In this document: positions 16,534 through 25,013 of the stretch, one piece after another
How positions within the stretch are numbered: the stretch's first letter is position 1
Layout of the letters: each line of letters begins with the position of its first letter
DNA from: Lentisphaeria bacterium
GTDB lineage: Bacteria; Verrucomicrobiota; Lentisphaeria; Victivallales; UBA1829
DNA length: 32,300 bases
Reading direction: 5' to 3'
Assembly: GCA_003526375.1 (NCBI GenBank)
Contig: DPDG01000111.1
Location: 1-32,300, forward strand
Notes under the pieces: model-generated
The model's database searches: none
Seen by the model: the letters and a program-made list of their open reading frames with translations, nothing else
What the model was told of the DNA's origin: nothing
Made by a program: the position numbers and the translations under genes

Positions 16534-17758
16534 ATTTCAAATTCAGCACTTTGCGCATGAATTCCTCGCCGTGCATGAATCCGAGGGAACCGTCCGGGGC
16601 GTCTTTTTCGGAATAGTGCATGACGGAGTCCGCCGCGATGTGTTCACCGCAGATCGCGACCGGGACCGGCGTGCGGGTATGTTTCCGCAAATGGATCGGC
16701 ACCGGATGATCCGGCAGAATCGCAAAGGTGACGCCGCGTCCTTCCAGAGCTTTCATGACGGGTGCCACGACACGATCCTCAAATTCTTTGATTGCCTGCA
16801 TTTTAAGCTTCAGATCACCGAGATGCGAACACTCGTCGATCGCTTCAAGATGCACGTAGACCATATCATGATCTTCAAGCGCTTTGATTGCCGCCTGTGC
16901 CTTGCCCTCATAGTTCGTATCAATGAATCCTGTTGCTCCCGGCACCTTGATTACGTCCATTCCGGCACACTTCGCGATTCCGAAAATCACATCGACGGCA
17001 CTGATGACCGCACCGGTTCTGCCGCTGTATTTTTCCGTAAATGATGTGAAGTGGGGGCGGTGCCCCGGGCTCCACGGCCAGATCATGTTTGCCGGAACTT
17101 CGGCATTTTCATTCAATGGATGCCGTTTCAGGAATTCCGTGGTTTTCGTGGTCAGGTCATTCAGAAAGGCGACGGTATGCGCTGCCTCTTTTGAATTGTC
17201 CAGCGGCGAGAGCCCGAGTTCGGATACGGGCTCGTCCTGCGAGGAGTCCGGTTTGAAATAGTTGATGTTCGCGCTGAACTCTTTCCCGTGGAGCACCAGC
17301 AGGTTCCTGTAACTGACTCCCGGATGAAAGGTGACTTTTTCTGAACCGAAATGCTTCTGGAGGTCTTCCATGAGCTGTGTTGAGATTTTGTTGTCGATGT
17401 GCCCGGAAGAGTAATCCTTGAGGATGCCGTCTTTGACATTGACCAGGTTGCAGCGCCATGCGATGTCGTCGTCCTTGAGGGCGATGCCCTGGCTTTCCGC
17501 TTCGATCGGGCCGCGCCCCGGATAGAATTCCGCGAGACTGTATCCCATGACGGACATGTTGGCGGCGTCGGAGGATGTCGGGAAGCCGTCCGGCAGGCTG
17601 AGGAATGTTCCGGAGGCGCCTTTTGCGGCAATACTGTCCATGAAAGGAGTATCGACGGCTTCGAGCGGTGTTTTCCCGCCGAGTTCCGCTAAAGGTTCAT
17701 CCGCCATTCCGTCCGCAAGGAATATGATTGCCTTGCCCCTGCACTGATTTTCGCTCAT
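16532..17758 (-). CDS. apgM: Cofactor-independent phosphoglycerate mutase, archaeal-type family
   Basis: A 408-residue enzyme of the alkaline phosphatase superfamily, converting 3- to 2-phosphoglycerate in glycolysis. IIFLADGMAD near residue 10 gives the first metal-binding Asp. PTSSDAANMSVMGY near 65 carries the catalytic Ser. GATGFIDTNYEGK, HLEAIDECSHLGD and ILPDHPVPIHLRKHTRTPVP supply the remaining metal and phosphate ligands. These features match the ApgM family rather than the longer GpmI. Some bacterial members were once annotated as proposed homoserine kinase, so that role cannot be fully excluded. The ATG at 17758 is chosen because TGGAG lies 6 bases before it; an in-frame ATG at 17770 would overlap that site. 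Confidence 0.85.
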   Translation of the reverse strand: MSENQCRGKAIIFLADGMADEPLAELGGKTPLEAVDTPFMDSIAAKGASGTFLSLPDGFPTSSDAANMSVMGYSLAEFYPGRGPIEAESQGIALKDDDIAWRCNLVNVKDGILKDYSSGHIDNKISTQLMEDLQKHFGSEKVTFHPGVSYRNLLVLHGKEFSANINYFKPDSSQDEPVSELGLSPLDNSKEAAHTVAFLNDLTTKTTEFLKRHPLNENAEVPANMIWPWSPGHRPHFTSFTEKYSGRTGAVISAVDVIFGIAKCAGMDVIKVPGATGFIDTNYEGKAQAAIKALEDHDMVYVHLEAIDECSHLGDLKLKMQAIKEFEDRVVAPVMKALEGRGVTFAILPDHPVPIHLRKHTRTPVPVAICGEHIAADSVMHYSEKDAPDGSLGFMHGEEFMRKVLNLK

Positions 17759-17797
17759 TGGAAGCTCCATAGGTTAAATATTCGTTGACAAGCTGGA

Positions 17798-17826
17798 AAT
17801 ATAGCCTGTGAAGCGGTCATTTTCAA
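17798..17826 (-). promoter_or_regulatory. Promoter of apgM
   Basis: On the minus strand, TTGAAA (17826-17821) and TATATT (17803-17798) are 17 bases apart, about 40 bases before the chosen start codon. This is one of the better sigma70 matches in the window. Confidence 0.6.
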
Positions 17827-17878
17827 AATAAATTCCATATACATGATCGTTTTTGTCATAGAATGATCAAGAATGCCA

Positions 17879-17908
17879 TTGATTTCTGAAAAAGACCGTC
17901 CATATTAA
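17879..17908 (+). promoter_or_regulatory. Possible promoter of the oxidoreductase gene
   Basis: TTGATT (17879-17884) and TATTAA (17903-17908) are separated by 18 bases, about 50 bases before the ATG at 17957. Confidence 0.4.
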
Positions 17909-17956
17909 CGAAATATTGTCATCGGAAAATTAATTTTTTGAAAGGATAGCTGAACC

Positions 17957-19021
17957 ATGTCTGCTGTGAAGCAAATCAAGGTTGGAATCATCGGATGCGG
18001 CGTAATCGCTCCGTGTCATATCGGAAGTTATCTCAAGCTTCCGGAGGTCAGGGTTGTTCATCTTTGCGACAAGGTGCCTGCCAAAGCGGAAAAGCTTGCC
18101 AAAGAGTATGGGATCGGAAAAGTCTCGCAGGATTACAAAGAGCTGCTGGCGGACCCGGAGGTTGATGCCGTTTCCATTTGTACGGACCATGCGAGCCATT
18201 CGCAGATTGCCGTCGACGCCTTGAATGCCGGAAAGCATGTGATCTGCGAAAAGTCGCTGGCGTCTTCCAAAGAGAAACTGGATGCGATGCTTGAAGCGGC
18301 GCGCAGACATCCCGGACTCGTTTTCAGCGGCGTTTTCCAGCACCGTTTTGATCTGGGATACAATTATGTCCGCAAGATCATCGCCGACGGTGTTTTCGGG
18401 AGGATGCTGACCGCGAATCTGAATGTGCTCTGCCTGCGCACCAACGAGTATTACAATGCGGACGCATGGCGCGGAACCTGGGCGGAGGAGGGCGGAGCGG
18501 TCCTGATCAACCAGTCCATCCACTTCATTGATATGATTTCGTGGCTGATGGGCGGTGTGGAGTCTGTCGCCGCCTGTTATGCGAACCTGAACCATCAGGG
18601 GGTGATCGAGTGCGAAGATACCGCAGCCGCGGCTCTTGTCTATAAGAACGGCGCGCTGGGAACGATTTCCGCGACTTCCGCGAGCCCGATTGCGTGGGAA
18701 CCCACGATGTCTTTCAACGGCACAGCCGGTTCCATGGATGTGCGTAACGGCGAGTTTCTGCGGATTGATTTCAAGGATAAGGCTCTGGAGGAGAAAATCC
18801 GCTCCGGGTTCCAGGAGATCAAAGAGGAGGGGGAGAGCCTGATCAAATCGAAGGACTATTACGGATACGGGCATCCCCAGCAGATGGACAACTTCATCAA
18901 AGCGATCCGCGAAGGTTCTCCGCTGAAAGTATCCGTGGAGTCTGCGGCGCATGCTCCGGATATCGTTCTTTCCATTTATGAATCCCATAATACCGGAAAG
19001 CGCGTCAGAATCACACACTGA
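17957..19021 (+). CDS. Gfo/Idh/MocA family NAD(P)-dependent oxidoreductase
   Basis: A 354-residue cytosolic dehydrogenase of sugars or inositols. The N-terminal Rossmann fold shows GIIGCGVIAPCH (GxGxxA type, residues 10-21). The motif that is normally EKP reads CEKSLAS at 97-103, keeping the conserved Lys99 but with Ser for Pro. The C-terminal domain has GGAVLINQSIHFIDMISWLMGG, with the substrate-binding His and Asp in the usual H-x2-D arrangement. AAAGGA precedes the ATG by about 10 bases. It stands alone between a divergent apgM and its own terminator. The substrate is unknown; sugar catabolism is likely, given the isomerase and LacI genes in the window. Confidence 0.87.
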   Translation: MSAVKQIKVGIIGCGVIAPCHIGSYLKLPEVRVVHLCDKVPAKAEKLAKEYGIGKVSQDYKELLADPEVDAVSICTDHASHSQIAVDALNAGKHVICEKSLASSKEKLDAMLEAARRHPGLVFSGVFQHRFDLGYNYVRKIIADGVFGRMLTANLNVLCLRTNEYYNADAWRGTWAEEGGAVLINQSIHFIDMISWLMGGVESVAACYANLNHQGVIECEDTAAAALVYKNGALGTISATSASPIAWEPTMSFNGTAGSMDVRNGEFLRIDFKDKALEEKIRSGFQEIKEEGESLIKSKDYYGYGHPQQMDNFIKAIREGSPLKVSVESAAHAPDIVLSIYESHNTGKRVRITH

Positions 19022-19054
19022 GGCAGGCTTGGACAGAGTCTGACATACGATAAG

Positions 19055-19094
19055 AAAAAACAGGAGTAAGGCATTGCCCTGCTCCTGTTTTTTT
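19055..19094 (+). terminator. Intrinsic terminator after the oxidoreductase gene
   Basis: AAAAAACAGGAG (19055-19066) pairs with CTCCTGTTTTTT, and T7 (19088-19094) follows, about 35 bases after the stop codon. Confidence 0.82.
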
Positions 19095-19241
19095 GTAACT
19101 GCTGATTTGACAGCCCTTTGGAGTTTTGTTCCGTGGGAAATAAAAAAATGAAAAATTTTTTCAGGAAAAACTCATGCCTGAAGCATCATAATTTTATGAG
19201 ATGAAACGGAAATACGGGAGAGATCCGGCGGGGAAGCGGGG

Positions 19242-19291
19242 TTGCAAAAATTCCTTTTTATGATAAATTGAGTATTATTCGGGAGAATAAT
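19242..19291 (+). promoter_or_regulatory. Leader of the sigma-factor operon: weak promoter and small palindrome
   Basis: TTGCAA (19242-19247) and TAAATT (19264-19269) are 16 bases apart. Just downstream, ATTATTC (19274-19280) and GAATAAT (19285-19291) form a perfect 7-base inverted repeat with a GGGA loop, near the expected start of transcription. Nothing else is visible in the gap 19095-19408 except a second strong Shine-Dalgarno-like run, AAAGGAGGGGGG (19300-19311), with no start codon at a normal distance. Confidence 0.35.
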
Positions 19292-19408
19292 GGATTCTTC
19301 AAAGGAGGGGGGAATCACAATCTCTAAAAATGATTCGTTGTTTTTGGGAAAAAATCAGATTTGGCGGAACTTATCGGAAGAGGGAATGTCAAAGGAGATG
19401 TGAATTTT

Positions 19409-20050
19409 ATGAATGATGATGTAAAAGCTTATGAGGAAAAACTGATCAGAGAGTTCAAGGAAGGGAACAGAGAACGGTTCGATGAACTGGTCTCCTCCTA
19501 CGGTCCGAAACTCTATCGGTTTGCTTACGGTCTGCTGGGCAATCATCATGATGCGGAGGAAGTTGTTCAGGATGCGTTTGTGCGTGCTTATCATGCACTG
19601 GACAGTTTTCGGGGCGATGCAAGTTTCGATACCTGGATGCACCGCATTACGATGAACCTTGCGCGAAATAAGTTTCATTGGAACAGAAGGCGCGGCGAAG
19701 GCATGAAGATCAGCCTTTCCGACCCGGAGAGCAATCCGCTGGATGACAGCGGCAATTACGATCTGGATTTGCCCGATGAAACTCATTCGCCCGATACGCT
19801 GCTTGAAAAAGTGGAGTTGGAAGACAATGTGGTCAAGGGAATCAGGCGCCTGCCGGACAGTTTGCGGGAGGCGATGATTCTGAGGCATTTAAAAGATATG
19901 CCGTATGAGCAGATCGCCTCTGTTCTGGAGTGCAAGATCGGGACCGTGAAGTCCAGGATTGCACGCGGAAGAGAACTGCTGCGGGAGTTCCTGATCCATG
20001 TGGATTCGGATTCCGCTCCGGCGGGAAAAGGGCGCTCGGCTTCGGCGTAG
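19409..20050 (+). CDS. ECF-type RNA polymerase sigma factor (RpoE-like)
   Basis: A 213-residue extracytoplasmic-function sigma factor. Region 2 covers about residues 25-95, with HHDAEEVVQDAFVRAYHALDSFRGDASFDTWMHRI binding core polymerase and the -10 element. A short acidic linker follows (DPESNPLDDSGNYDLDLPDE). Region 4 covers about 145-200, with LPDSLREAMILRHLKDMPYEQIASVLECKIGTVKSRIARGRELLRE, the helix-turn-helix for the -35 element. The ATG at 19409 is chosen because AAAGGAGA lies 10 bases upstream; the in-frame TTG at 19361 has no such site. The next gene encodes a zinc-binding anti-sigma factor, so activity is likely controlled by an envelope signal. Confidence 0.92.
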   Translation: MNDDVKAYEEKLIREFKEGNRERFDELVSSYGPKLYRFAYGLLGNHHDAEEVVQDAFVRAYHALDSFRGDASFDTWMHRITMNLARNKFHWNRRRGEGMKISLSDPESNPLDDSGNYDLDLPDETHSPDTLLEKVELEDNVVKGIRRLPDSLREAMILRHLKDMPYEQIASVLECKIGTVKSRIARGRELLREFLIHVDSDSAPAGKGRSASA

Positions 20051-20084
20051 GTAACAAACAGGAATCATAACATGGAGCTGGGGA

Positions 20085-20981
20085 ATGGCTAAGAGCATAC
20101 CCGACGAAAATCAGTCCGCCAAAGCGGAAAATGTTTGTATTGCACCGGAAAACCTCAGCGCTCTGATCGACGGTGAATATGAACTGACTCCAAAGGAAAG
20201 CGAACATCTGAAGCACTGCAAAATATGTTCGGCTCTCCTCAAATCGTTTCAAGCTGTCGCAGACGCCGTTGGGAAAACTTTGGACTTTGAATGTCCGGAA
20301 CGACTTTCCGAGCGTCTGGTCCTGGGGGTTCGCGAAAAACTCGGGCGGGAAGAACGGAAGAAAGCGGCAGATCATCGCCATTTCTGGTCGTGGGCCACAC
20401 GGATTGCCGCCATGCTTGTGCTCCTCGGGCTGATCGGATATTTTGCGTTCAAGGACGGAGGAGTTGCCTCCGGATACAAAAAAGCTTCGCCGGAAGAGAT
20501 CGTTGTCGCACCCGGCGGAAGCAATGCCGAGTGGCGGCCCGCTCCTCCGAAATACGGCATTGACATCACGAATACCCGTCTTGCCGCGACGAATGCGCCG
20601 TCTGTAAAGTTTTCCGATGCTGCTGTGGCGCAGGTGGAGAAGGTGGCGAAGATCGAGCCGAAAGTGCGTCAGCTCTGGATTTATGACAGAAAGCAGAAGC
20701 TTGCCGATGTGGAGCGGACTTTACGGAATGTGATTGGAAAGCTCAGTATTCCGTGGTCCTCCGTGAAGATGAACGTTTCTCCGGGCAGTACCGAGCTGAA
20801 AGCATTTTTCAATATCAACAGCTATCAGACCGTGTTGCTGGCGCGCGCCCTGAAAGATGCCGGATATTCTCTGGTTTCTCCCGTACAGCCTCAGCCGGAA
20901 CAGACTCATTTTATCGGAACCGGACGCGAGGAAATTGAATATTCTTTGATCTTTTCTCCGAAGGCGGCGGACCGGAAATAA
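20085..20981 (+). CDS. Zinc-finger transmembrane anti-sigma factor
   Basis: A 298-residue single-span protein. The cytosolic N-terminal part has the anti-sigma zinc motif H-x3-C-x2-C (His41, Cys45, Cys48 in EHLKHCKICSA), preceded by LSALIDGEYEL, the usual opening of this domain. A membrane helix spans about 104-122. The periplasmic part (125-298) contains a folded domain near 185-290 with alternating strands and helices (RQLWIYDRKQKLADVERTL, then TELKAFFNINSYQTVLLARALKDAGYSLVSP) that I do not recognise and that could sense a signal. It lies 34 bases after the sigma gene with GGAG upstream. It is expected to hold the sigma factor at the membrane until proteolysis. Confidence 0.87.
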   Translation: MAKSIPDENQSAKAENVCIAPENLSALIDGEYELTPKESEHLKHCKICSALLKSFQAVADAVGKTLDFECPERLSERLVLGVREKLGREERKKAADHRHFWSWATRIAAMLVLLGLIGYFAFKDGGVASGYKKASPEEIVVAPGGSNAEWRPAPPKYGIDITNTRLAATNAPSVKFSDAAVAQVEKVAKIEPKVRQLWIYDRKQKLADVERTLRNVIGKLSIPWSSVKMNVSPGSTELKAFFNINSYQTVLLARALKDAGYSLVSPVQPQPEQTHFIGTGREEIEYSLIFSPKAADRK

Positions 20982-20987
20982 GAAAGT

Positions 20988-23006
20988 TCATTTCGGAATT
21001 TGACCTCTGACGATCGTAAAAGCGATGTCGGAGGTTTCTTTTTTACTGCCGCCGTTCCAGTTGCGCCCGCCGTCGTCGACGAGGTCTTTGCCGACGCTGT
21101 AAACGCGCACCCCCTGGATCTTTTCGTCTTCTATCTTTGTATCGAATGCATTGTCTTTTTCGACGATGCTTCTGAAGCGGTGCGTCATTTTTCCTTTTCT
21201 GTATTTCAGCTCCTGCCCCGTATAAGGGTCGCGCGGAATTTCCGGCAGAAATTCGGGCACAAGATCGGAGAGTTTTTCCGCATCTTTTCCATATTTCCGG
21301 TAATATGACTGTAACGCGATTCCCGTTTTCACCGTACGGATATCCGCATAATATCTTGATTCCATTTTAAAATTTTCATCGGCAGTAAGCAGCCAGTTCG
21401 GAAAACTCCTGATTTTTTCCCGATAGGCTTTCAAGTGGTCTTTGATATCTGCGTATTCCCTGCCTGCAAGCGTTTGTATGGCTTCATATCTCGCCTGAAG
21501 ATGTTTTGCGCGGAAATATTCTGAGAATGGGAAAAACGTGTTGCTGTCTTCTGTCAATGTGAGCAGGCTCTGACAGGATTGGTTGAATTTCCTTTTCATT
21601 TTCAGGGGGAGCTCTTTTTCCTGTCGGTTCCAATACGCAAGATATTCGTTCAATTCTCCGGCGGATGCCTGCTTCAGGCGATAGTCCATGAACCTGAGGA
21701 GAGAACCGCTGATATAGAAAAAACTGTCTTCCGTGATCCACTGCTGAAGCCGGTCAAGCTTCGCCAGCGTTTCCTGCGGCGGGCGTTTCTCGAATACCGC
21801 CTGCATGACGATCAGGTCTTCCAGATAATGAAAACGCCGGTAATCGGGTATTTCCTGCATGATCGCGTCCAGTTTTTTCGCATCTCCCGGTTCCCGCACT
21901 CCTGTTTCTTCATACATTTCCTGAAAGAGTTCCAGATTGTCTCTGTTGGATTTCAGAAAGTCTTTCGCCTTTGCGATATATCCGGGAGAAATCTCTTTCG
22001 CGGTGAACAGTGACGGCAGACATTCTTCATTGATTTTCCGCGAGACGTCGATCTTCGCGGCATCCGCTTTCCTGTAGGTATGGGCATAAGCGTCTTCATA
22101 AGTTACCGCATACCCCGCATTCTGTAATTTTTCCTGATAACAGGCTGCTTCGGCGAAAGAGAAAAGATAGAATGGGATAAACAGGATCAGAAGTGACAGA
22201 AGAAGAAAAGTCATGCCTTTATACATGGCGCAGAATCCTTTTTCCCGTGTGCCGTATTTCTTTTTCAGAATATGATACATTTCATTTCTTTTCAGTTTGA
22301 ACATAAAAAACGGTTGCGGGACCGGCGGCGGCAGACCGCTGATCCGTTTTCTTTTTTCGATGAGCTCTTTTCCCGTTTTCCATATCCTGATTCCGGAAAT
22401 GAACGACAGAAGAAAAAAGAATCCTTCTGCAGCAAGAATCATGGTATCGACGGCGGGAGTAGCGGGCGGAATCCAGAAAAGAATGGGGATCAGGATGAAG
22501 CTTCCCCGGAGAAGATAGTCCGTCCATGAGGTTTTGAGTCCGATTTTTTGCAGTTGCCTGCCGTAAAGGCAGGGTGCGCCGAAACAGTTCAGGTAAGGCA
22601 GAAGAAGGAGCGGAAAAGACTGTGGTTCTCCTGACAGTATCTGCATTGAATTGTACTTGCCGAGGGGGAGAAACAGAATGACGGCGATAAAGAAAAATAC
22701 TGCAATGAGCCTGAATATTGTAGATGGCAGGAACAGGAAAGTCAATATGACCGAAGTCAGGCAAAGTAATATTTTGAAGTTCTCCGAATAAAACGGATAA
22801 CGCATCTGATTTATGAAACCATGAAGCTCCGGCAGCATCTGCGCAAATTCAGGATCTCTGCCGATTGCGGTGAATTCCGGATCACTCTCGCGGCGGAATG
22901 GGGTTTTCACCGTGATTTTTCCATACAGCAACAGATGGACCAAGTCGTCATAAGCTGCTTCTTTCACTTCTCCGGAGGTATCCCGATAATAGAATTTTAC
23001 ATACAT
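20988..23006 (-). CDS. Large multi-domain membrane protein, unknown function
   Basis: A 672-residue protein. Residues 1-60 (KFYYRDTSGEVKEAAYDDLVHLLLYGKITVKTPFRRES) follow the pattern of GYF_2 domains, which sit at the N-terminus of many bacterial membrane proteins. Four to five hydrophobic segments follow at about 78-115, 165-205 and 263-285. The soluble remainder is helical, with charged repeats. The last 110 residues resemble the C-termini of pseudopilin-like proteins: YYRKYGKDAEKLSDLVPEFLPEIPRDPYTGQELKYRKG and VYSVGKDLVDDGG. GGGAGA lies 8 bases before the start. It follows the heptose kinase gene by 76 bases and ends 6 bases from the convergent anti-sigma gene. No overall family is recognised. 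Confidence 0.72.
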   Translation of the reverse strand: MYVKFYYRDTSGEVKEAAYDDLVHLLLYGKITVKTPFRRESDPEFTAIGRDPEFAQMLPELHGFINQMRYPFYSENFKILLCLTSVILTFLFLPSTIFRLIAVFFFIAVILFLPLGKYNSMQILSGEPQSFPLLLLPYLNCFGAPCLYGRQLQKIGLKTSWTDYLLRGSFILIPILFWIPPATPAVDTMILAAEGFFFLLSFISGIRIWKTGKELIEKRKRISGLPPPVPQPFFMFKLKRNEMYHILKKKYGTREKGFCAMYKGMTFLLLSLLILFIPFYLFSFAEAACYQEKLQNAGYAVTYEDAYAHTYRKADAAKIDVSRKINEECLPSLFTAKEISPGYIAKAKDFLKSNRDNLELFQEMYEETGVREPGDAKKLDAIMQEIPDYRRFHYLEDLIVMQAVFEKRPPQETLAKLDRLQQWITEDSFFYISGSLLRFMDYRLKQASAGELNEYLAYWNRQEKELPLKMKRKFNQSCQSLLTLTEDSNTFFPFSEYFRAKHLQARYEAIQTLAGREYADIKDHLKAYREKIRSFPNWLLTADENFKMESRYYADIRTVKTGIALQSYYRKYGKDAEKLSDLVPEFLPEIPRDPYTGQELKYRKGKMTHRFRSIVEKDNAFDTKIEDEKIQGVRVYSVGKDLVDDGGRNWNGGSKKETSDIAFTIVRGQIPK

Positions 23007-23082
23007 GGCGCAAATCTCCCTGATCCGGAAAGATCATTTCTCTTTTCTGTCTTCCGCCTGCCGGATTTCGCGACAGGGACAG

Positions 23083-24099
23083 TCAGCCGTTGGAAAGTTC
23101 TGCAAGAAGCTCGTCGGAGGATACGGTTGCGGTTCCGAGCTTGCCTACGACAATCCCCGCGGCATAGTTGGCGATTTCGGCGGAGGCGACCGGATCGTCC
23201 TCCACTGCAAGCGTGAGAGTGCTTGCCGCTATGACCGTATCGCCCGCACCGGAAACGTCGAACACCTCTTTGGCACGGGTGGGAATGATGGAACAGCGGT
23301 CGTTTTCCATGAAAAGCGCCATACCCTGTTCCGCAAGCGAGATCAGCAGGTATTTCACCTGCCATTCCCTGCGGATCACGGAGGCGACATGAACCAGTTC
23401 CTTCATCCGTTCCTCATTGGTTGCGATCTGCGCCGGACTGCAGGAGGCGAGCGCATAAGCCTCCGCCCTGTTGGGTTTCATGATGGTGAGTCCCTTGAGG
23501 CGCATCGGGTTTTTCGGATTCGGGTCAAGCGTGACCATGACATGGTTTCTGTTGGCAGTGTCGATCAGGGATTGCGCGAAAGCTTCGGAAAAAAGCCCTT
23601 TGGCATAGTCTTCAAGAATGAGTGCGTCGATCCTGCCGCTTTCCAGAAGCGGTGTTATCACCTGAAGAATTTCATTGCGGATGGAGTCTGAGACAGGCGC
23701 AAGAAGTTCATCGTCGATACGGAGCAACTGCTGTGCACCCGCCATGACCCGCTGTTTCAGGATCGTCGGGCGCGTGGAATCGGAGAAGATTCCGGAATAC
23801 TCGATTCCGTATTCCGCAAGCTGTTCTTTGAGTTTCTCTCCGCTGTGGTCATGCCCGACGACGCCGAAAGCGGAGACTTCGCCTCCGAGCGTGACGATGT
23901 TCCGCATGACGTTTGCGGCGCCTCCGAGACAGTAGGTCTGCTTTGTGATCTGGACGACCGGCACCGGCGCTTCGGGCGAGATCCTGCTGACCTTGCCCCA
24001 TGTATAGGCGTCAAGCATCAGGTCGCCGACGACGGCAATTCTTTTTCCATTGAATCTTCTGACAAGAGCTGAAAGTCTTTCCGGTTTCTTATTGTCCAT
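23083..24099 (-). CDS. hldE: D-glycero-beta-D-manno-heptose-7-phosphate kinase (HldE kinase domain)
   Basis: A 338-residue PfkB-type sugar kinase. ISPEAPVPVV near residue 40 is typical of the heptose-phosphate subfamily. GGAANVMRNIVTLGG is the first PfkB signature, and DVSGAGDTVIAA carries the catalytic Asp of the second. It phosphorylates heptose 7-phosphate in the pathway to ADP-heptose for lipopolysaccharide core. Only the kinase domain is present; the nucleotidyltransferase domain of bifunctional HldE (about 475 residues) is missing, as in split RfaE1/HldA types. The ATG at 24099 has GAGGA upstream, and the promoter -10 at 24134-24139 rules out the in-frame start at 24132. Confidence 0.85.
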   Translation of the reverse strand: MDNKKPERLSALVRRFNGKRIAVVGDLMLDAYTWGKVSRISPEAPVPVVQITKQTYCLGGAANVMRNIVTLGGEVSAFGVVGHDHSGEKLKEQLAEYGIEYSGIFSDSTRPTILKQRVMAGAQQLLRIDDELLAPVSDSIRNEILQVITPLLESGRIDALILEDYAKGLFSEAFAQSLIDTANRNHVMVTLDPNPKNPMRLKGLTIMKPNRAEAYALASCSPAQIATNEERMKELVHVASVIRREWQVKYLLISLAEQGMALFMENDRCSIIPTRAKEVFDVSGAGDTVIAASTLTLAVEDDPVASAEIANYAAGIVVGKLGTATVSSDELLAELSNG

Positions 24100-24133
24100 T
24101 CCACAGTCCTCTGTTCTGTTCGCTGAGTTCAAT

Positions 24134-24161
24134 ACAATAGTAGTTTTTCGGGGAAAAGCAA
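24134..24161 (-). promoter_or_regulatory. Promoter of the heptose kinase gene
   Basis: On the minus strand, TTGCTT (24161-24156) and TATTGT (24139-24134) are 16 bases apart. The expected start is about 28 bases before the ATG at 24099. Confidence 0.5.
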
Positions 24162-24171
24162 GTTGTTTGCC

Positions 24172-24200
24172 TTGAAAAAACGCTTTTCCGGTAATATTGT
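24172..24200 (+). promoter_or_regulatory. Promoter of the LOG-family gene
   Basis: TTGAAA (24172-24177) and TATTGT (24195-24200) are separated by 17 bases, about 38 bases before the ATG at 24238. It is back-to-back with the kinase promoter. Confidence 0.55.
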
Positions 24201-24237
24201 CCCTGAAAATCGAATCTCATGACACAAGGAGGATGAT

Positions 24238-24948
24238 ATGGAAGGCAAAGTTTTACGCGGGGAGAAGCGCCCCGACCATAAGACCGCACTGCTTGATTTC
24301 ACGAAAGAGGACCCGTGGCGCGTGTTCCGCATCATGGCGGAGTTCGTGGAGTCTTTTGAAACGATGTCCAAACAAGGGCCCCTGATTCCGATTTTCGGTT
24401 CGGCGCGTTTGAAACCGGAGACGGAATATTATCAGAGCGCCGAGAAACTTGCGGGAATGCTGGTGAAGCAGGGATACGGGATTCTGTCCGGCGGCGGTCC
24501 CGGCATCATGGAGGCGGCGAGCAAAGGCGCATATGAGAACGGCGGGATTTCGGTCGGGCTCAATATTGAGCTTCCGATGGAGCAGCATCCGAACAAATAC
24601 CAGAATGTGGAGCTGGATTTCCGTTATTTCTTCATCCGCAAGGTCTGCTTCATGAAATATGCGGTTGCCGTTGTCGCGTATCCCGGCGGTTTCGGAACAT
24701 TGGATGAGTTCAGCGAGGCGTTGACTCTGATGCAGACAAACAAAGTGAACCGTGTTCCTCTGGTGCTGGTCGGACGTAATTTCTGGCAGCCGATGATTGA
24801 CTGGTTCCGCAATGTGATGCTGATTGACGGAACAATTCATGAAGAGGATATGGCGCTCTTCAAACTGGTAGATACGGCACAGGAGGCTTACGATTATATC
24901 GTGGAACAGCACAAACACGGCATGACCGACACGATCCGGATTGACTGA
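24238..24948 (+). CDS. LOG-family (lysine-decarboxylase-like fold) nucleotide phosphoribohydrolase
   Basis: A 236-residue cytosolic Rossmann-fold protein of the LOG/TIGR00730 family. FGSARLKPET starts the fold, GILSGGGPGIMEAASKGAYENGG forms the nucleotide pocket, and AYPGGFGTLDEFSEAL contains the family signature PGGxGTxxE. Relatives cleave the N-glycosidic bond of nucleoside 5'-monophosphates, releasing base and ribose phosphate. The old name lysine decarboxylase is a misannotation. AGGAGG lies 5 bases before the ATG. It is monocistronic, and its physiological substrate here is unknown. Confidence 0.87.
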   Translation: MEGKVLRGEKRPDHKTALLDFTKEDPWRVFRIMAEFVESFETMSKQGPLIPIFGSARLKPETEYYQSAEKLAGMLVKQGYGILSGGGPGIMEAASKGAYENGGISVGLNIELPMEQHPNKYQNVELDFRYFFIRKVCFMKYAVAVVAYPGGFGTLDEFSEALTLMQTNKVNRVPLVLVGRNFWQPMIDWFRNVMLIDGTIHEEDMALFKLVDTAQEAYDYIVEQHKHGMTDTIRID

Positions 24949-24966
24949 TGCCGAAGTTTTTTTGCG

Positions 24967-25013
24967 GATGAAAATTCCTTGAACGGTAAAGGTGCTTTTC
25001 AGGAATTTTCATC
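24967..25013. terminator. Perfect 13-bp hairpin between convergent genes
   Basis: GATGAAAATTCCT (24967-24979) and AGGAATTTTCATC (25001-25013) are perfect complements around a 21-base loop. The right arm includes the stop codon of folB. A T7 run stands before the hairpin on the plus strand instead of after it, so ordinary intrinsic termination is uncertain. Confidence 0.5.

Noticed and set aside
17930..19018. A 362-codon open frame on the minus strand
   Set aside because: It is the mirror of the Gfo/Idh/MocA gene, which carries all family motifs.
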